From: a virus | IMG/VR virus record: IMGVR_UViG_3300025122_005335 | Location: 16,051-80,050 of that record | Length of the DNA stretch: 64,000 nt | Direction: 5' to 3' (one strand) | Part shown: piece by piece, positions 63,124-64,000 of the stretch | How the letters are laid out: each line of letters starts with the position of its first letter | How positions within the stretch are numbered: the stretch's first letter is position 1 | Program-made: the position numbers and the translations under genes | Notes under the pieces: model-generated | Database searches by the model: none | What the model was told of the DNA's origin: nothing | The model's input: the letters and a program-made list of their open reading frames with translations, nothing else

Positions 63124-64000
63124 TTTTAATATTACTATGCCTGAAGCTCTAGTTAATGGGGCAATAGATTATGATTTTGTTTTTTGTGGTTTTGAGGATG
63201 ATAATAGGCAGTTAGTTAAAAGATTTGATTTAAAAACTGTTAGTAAAGAGCATTGTTTTTCGTTCTCCTGTTCTTCTGAACCTGTATTTTTAATTATTTG
63301 GCCGCATAAAGGGGGAGAGTGGTTAGAGTCAATTGAGGTAGGGTTAGATTCCAAAATCACACCACCGAAATATTGTAACGGTTCAATTAATATTGAAGAC
63401 CACAAAAAAAGAATTCTTTATATTGGTCAAAGTGGTTCTAGTGGTTATGCTAATGCTGCAAAAGGTTACATTACAGACTTTTTTATTAAAGGGTTTAATA
63501 TTGAATGGCTGCCTCTAGTGTTTGATGATACTAAAGAGTGTAGTAGTTATGTGGATATATTATGTGAAAGTTTAAAAATTAAAGAAGTTGGAAACAATTA
63601 TGATGAGGTATATTTACATTGTACCCCTGATTTGTGGCCTAGTTATATAAAAACATACGGTGATAATTTCAAAGGTGCAACTGTTACAGGTGTGTCGGTG
63701 TGGGAGACAGATTTACTTCCTGAAGAATGGTTAAATGCGCTTAATAGTGTAGATTTCAATATTGTACCATCTACCTTTAATAAAGATGTTTATACGAACT
63801 CAGGTGTAATTAAGCCTGTTATTGTAAGACAACATTTATTTTATAAACAGTATCTACCAGAAAAAACCAATATAAATATTATTACGAACAATTGCGTTGA
63901 AATGGTACCGGAAAAATATACATTTTATAATATAAGTGAATTCAATAATAGAAAAGGTATAGAAGATGCGATAGAAGTTTTTTCTGATGTTTTTGGAGAC
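63114..64000 (+). CDS. Glycosyltransferase, GT1/GT4-like, truncated at the window end
   Basis: The frame opens at ATG 63114 (MDFNFNITMPEALVNG), overlapping the previous gene by 10 nt, and stays open to the end (295 codons). KRILYIGQSGSSGYANAAKG begins the N-terminal Rossmann half. VDFNIVPSTFNKDVYTNSG and FYNISEFNNRKGIEDAIEVF are typical of the second domain of GT-B enzymes. It belongs to the terminal glycosyltransferase run. Confidence 0.78.

Noticed and set aside
1-64000. tRNA genes, CRISPR arrays, insertion sequences, integrase or attachment sites
   Set aside because: None seen by eye on either strand; gaps between genes are too small to hold most of them. A tRNA scan would be needed to exclude a small one with certainty.

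Overview
The window is part of the genome of a strictly lytic, T4-like (contractile-tailed) phage with visibly AT-rich DNA. The basis is a nearly complete T4 replication, recombination and transcription core: terminase large subunit (gp17), primase (gp61), flap exonuclease (RNase H), sliding clamp (gp45), SSB (gp32), helicase loader (gp59-like), helicase (gp41), UvsX, UvsY, UvsW, polymerase (gp43), gp46/gp47 and the late sigma factor gp55. PhoH, 2OG-oxygenase, carbamoyltransferase, 7-deazaguanine genes and many sugar genes point to a marine phage. An AT-rich marine alphaproteobacterial host such as SAR11 is my best guess; no photosynthesis gene is visible. I saw no tRNA, rRNA, CRISPR, integrase or IS element, and no gene-free stretch longer than about 300 bases.

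Layout. 1-8.8 kb: terminase and a truncated late gene on the minus strand, then late plus-strand acidic proteins and a possible neck protein, then small minus-strand genes. 8.8-31 kb: a long minus-strand replication block (gp61, exonuclease, gp45, gp32, gp59, gp41, UvsX, gp43) interrupted by sugar-nucleotide genes, methyltransferases, a class II amidotransferase, QueC, QueD and a carbamoyltransferase. 31-43 kb: recombination and late-transcription genes (gp46, gp47, gp55, UvsW, UvsY) interleaved with glycosyltransferases, two small membrane proteins, a nucleotidyltransferase and a KdsC-like phosphatase. 43-54 kb: mostly late plus-strand genes whose products begin with short leaders like T4 capsid-targeting sequences, several with enzyme-like bodies, plus a minus-strand signal-peptide-bearing outer-membrane beta-barrel. 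54-64 kb: FolE, a second QueD, QueE, PhoH, a sulfotransferase, a methyltransferase and glycosyltransferases; the last runs off the window.

Two regulatory grammars can be read directly. Late genes have a T4-type late box (TATAAATA or close variants) ending 5-8 nt, usually 5-6 nt, before the start codon on either strand. By T4 geometry transcription would then begin at or next to the AUG/GUG, giving leaderless or nearly leaderless mRNAs. Early genes have TTGNNN-N16-TATAAT promoters; the 16-nt spacer is exact in 17 of 18 cases found, and these promoters also lie 5-11 nt before the start codon. gp32 is the clear exception, with a leader of about 55-60 nt carrying a hairpin and an A/U-rich tract, as expected for autoregulation.

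The least ordinary content is (1) a large set of late proteins sharing capsid-targeting-like leaders ahead of unrelated bodies (PD-(D/E)XK-like nuclease, ligase-like adenylation domain, nucleotidyltransferase, retropepsin-like protease, HTH protein, poly-lysine protein), which suggests an enzyme cargo packed in the head; (2) a dispersed FolE-QueD-QueE-QueC preQ0 pathway with odd residues in several members and a stand-alone amidotransferase; (3) a phage-encoded outer-membrane protein; and (4) a nested late gene with its own internal promoter.
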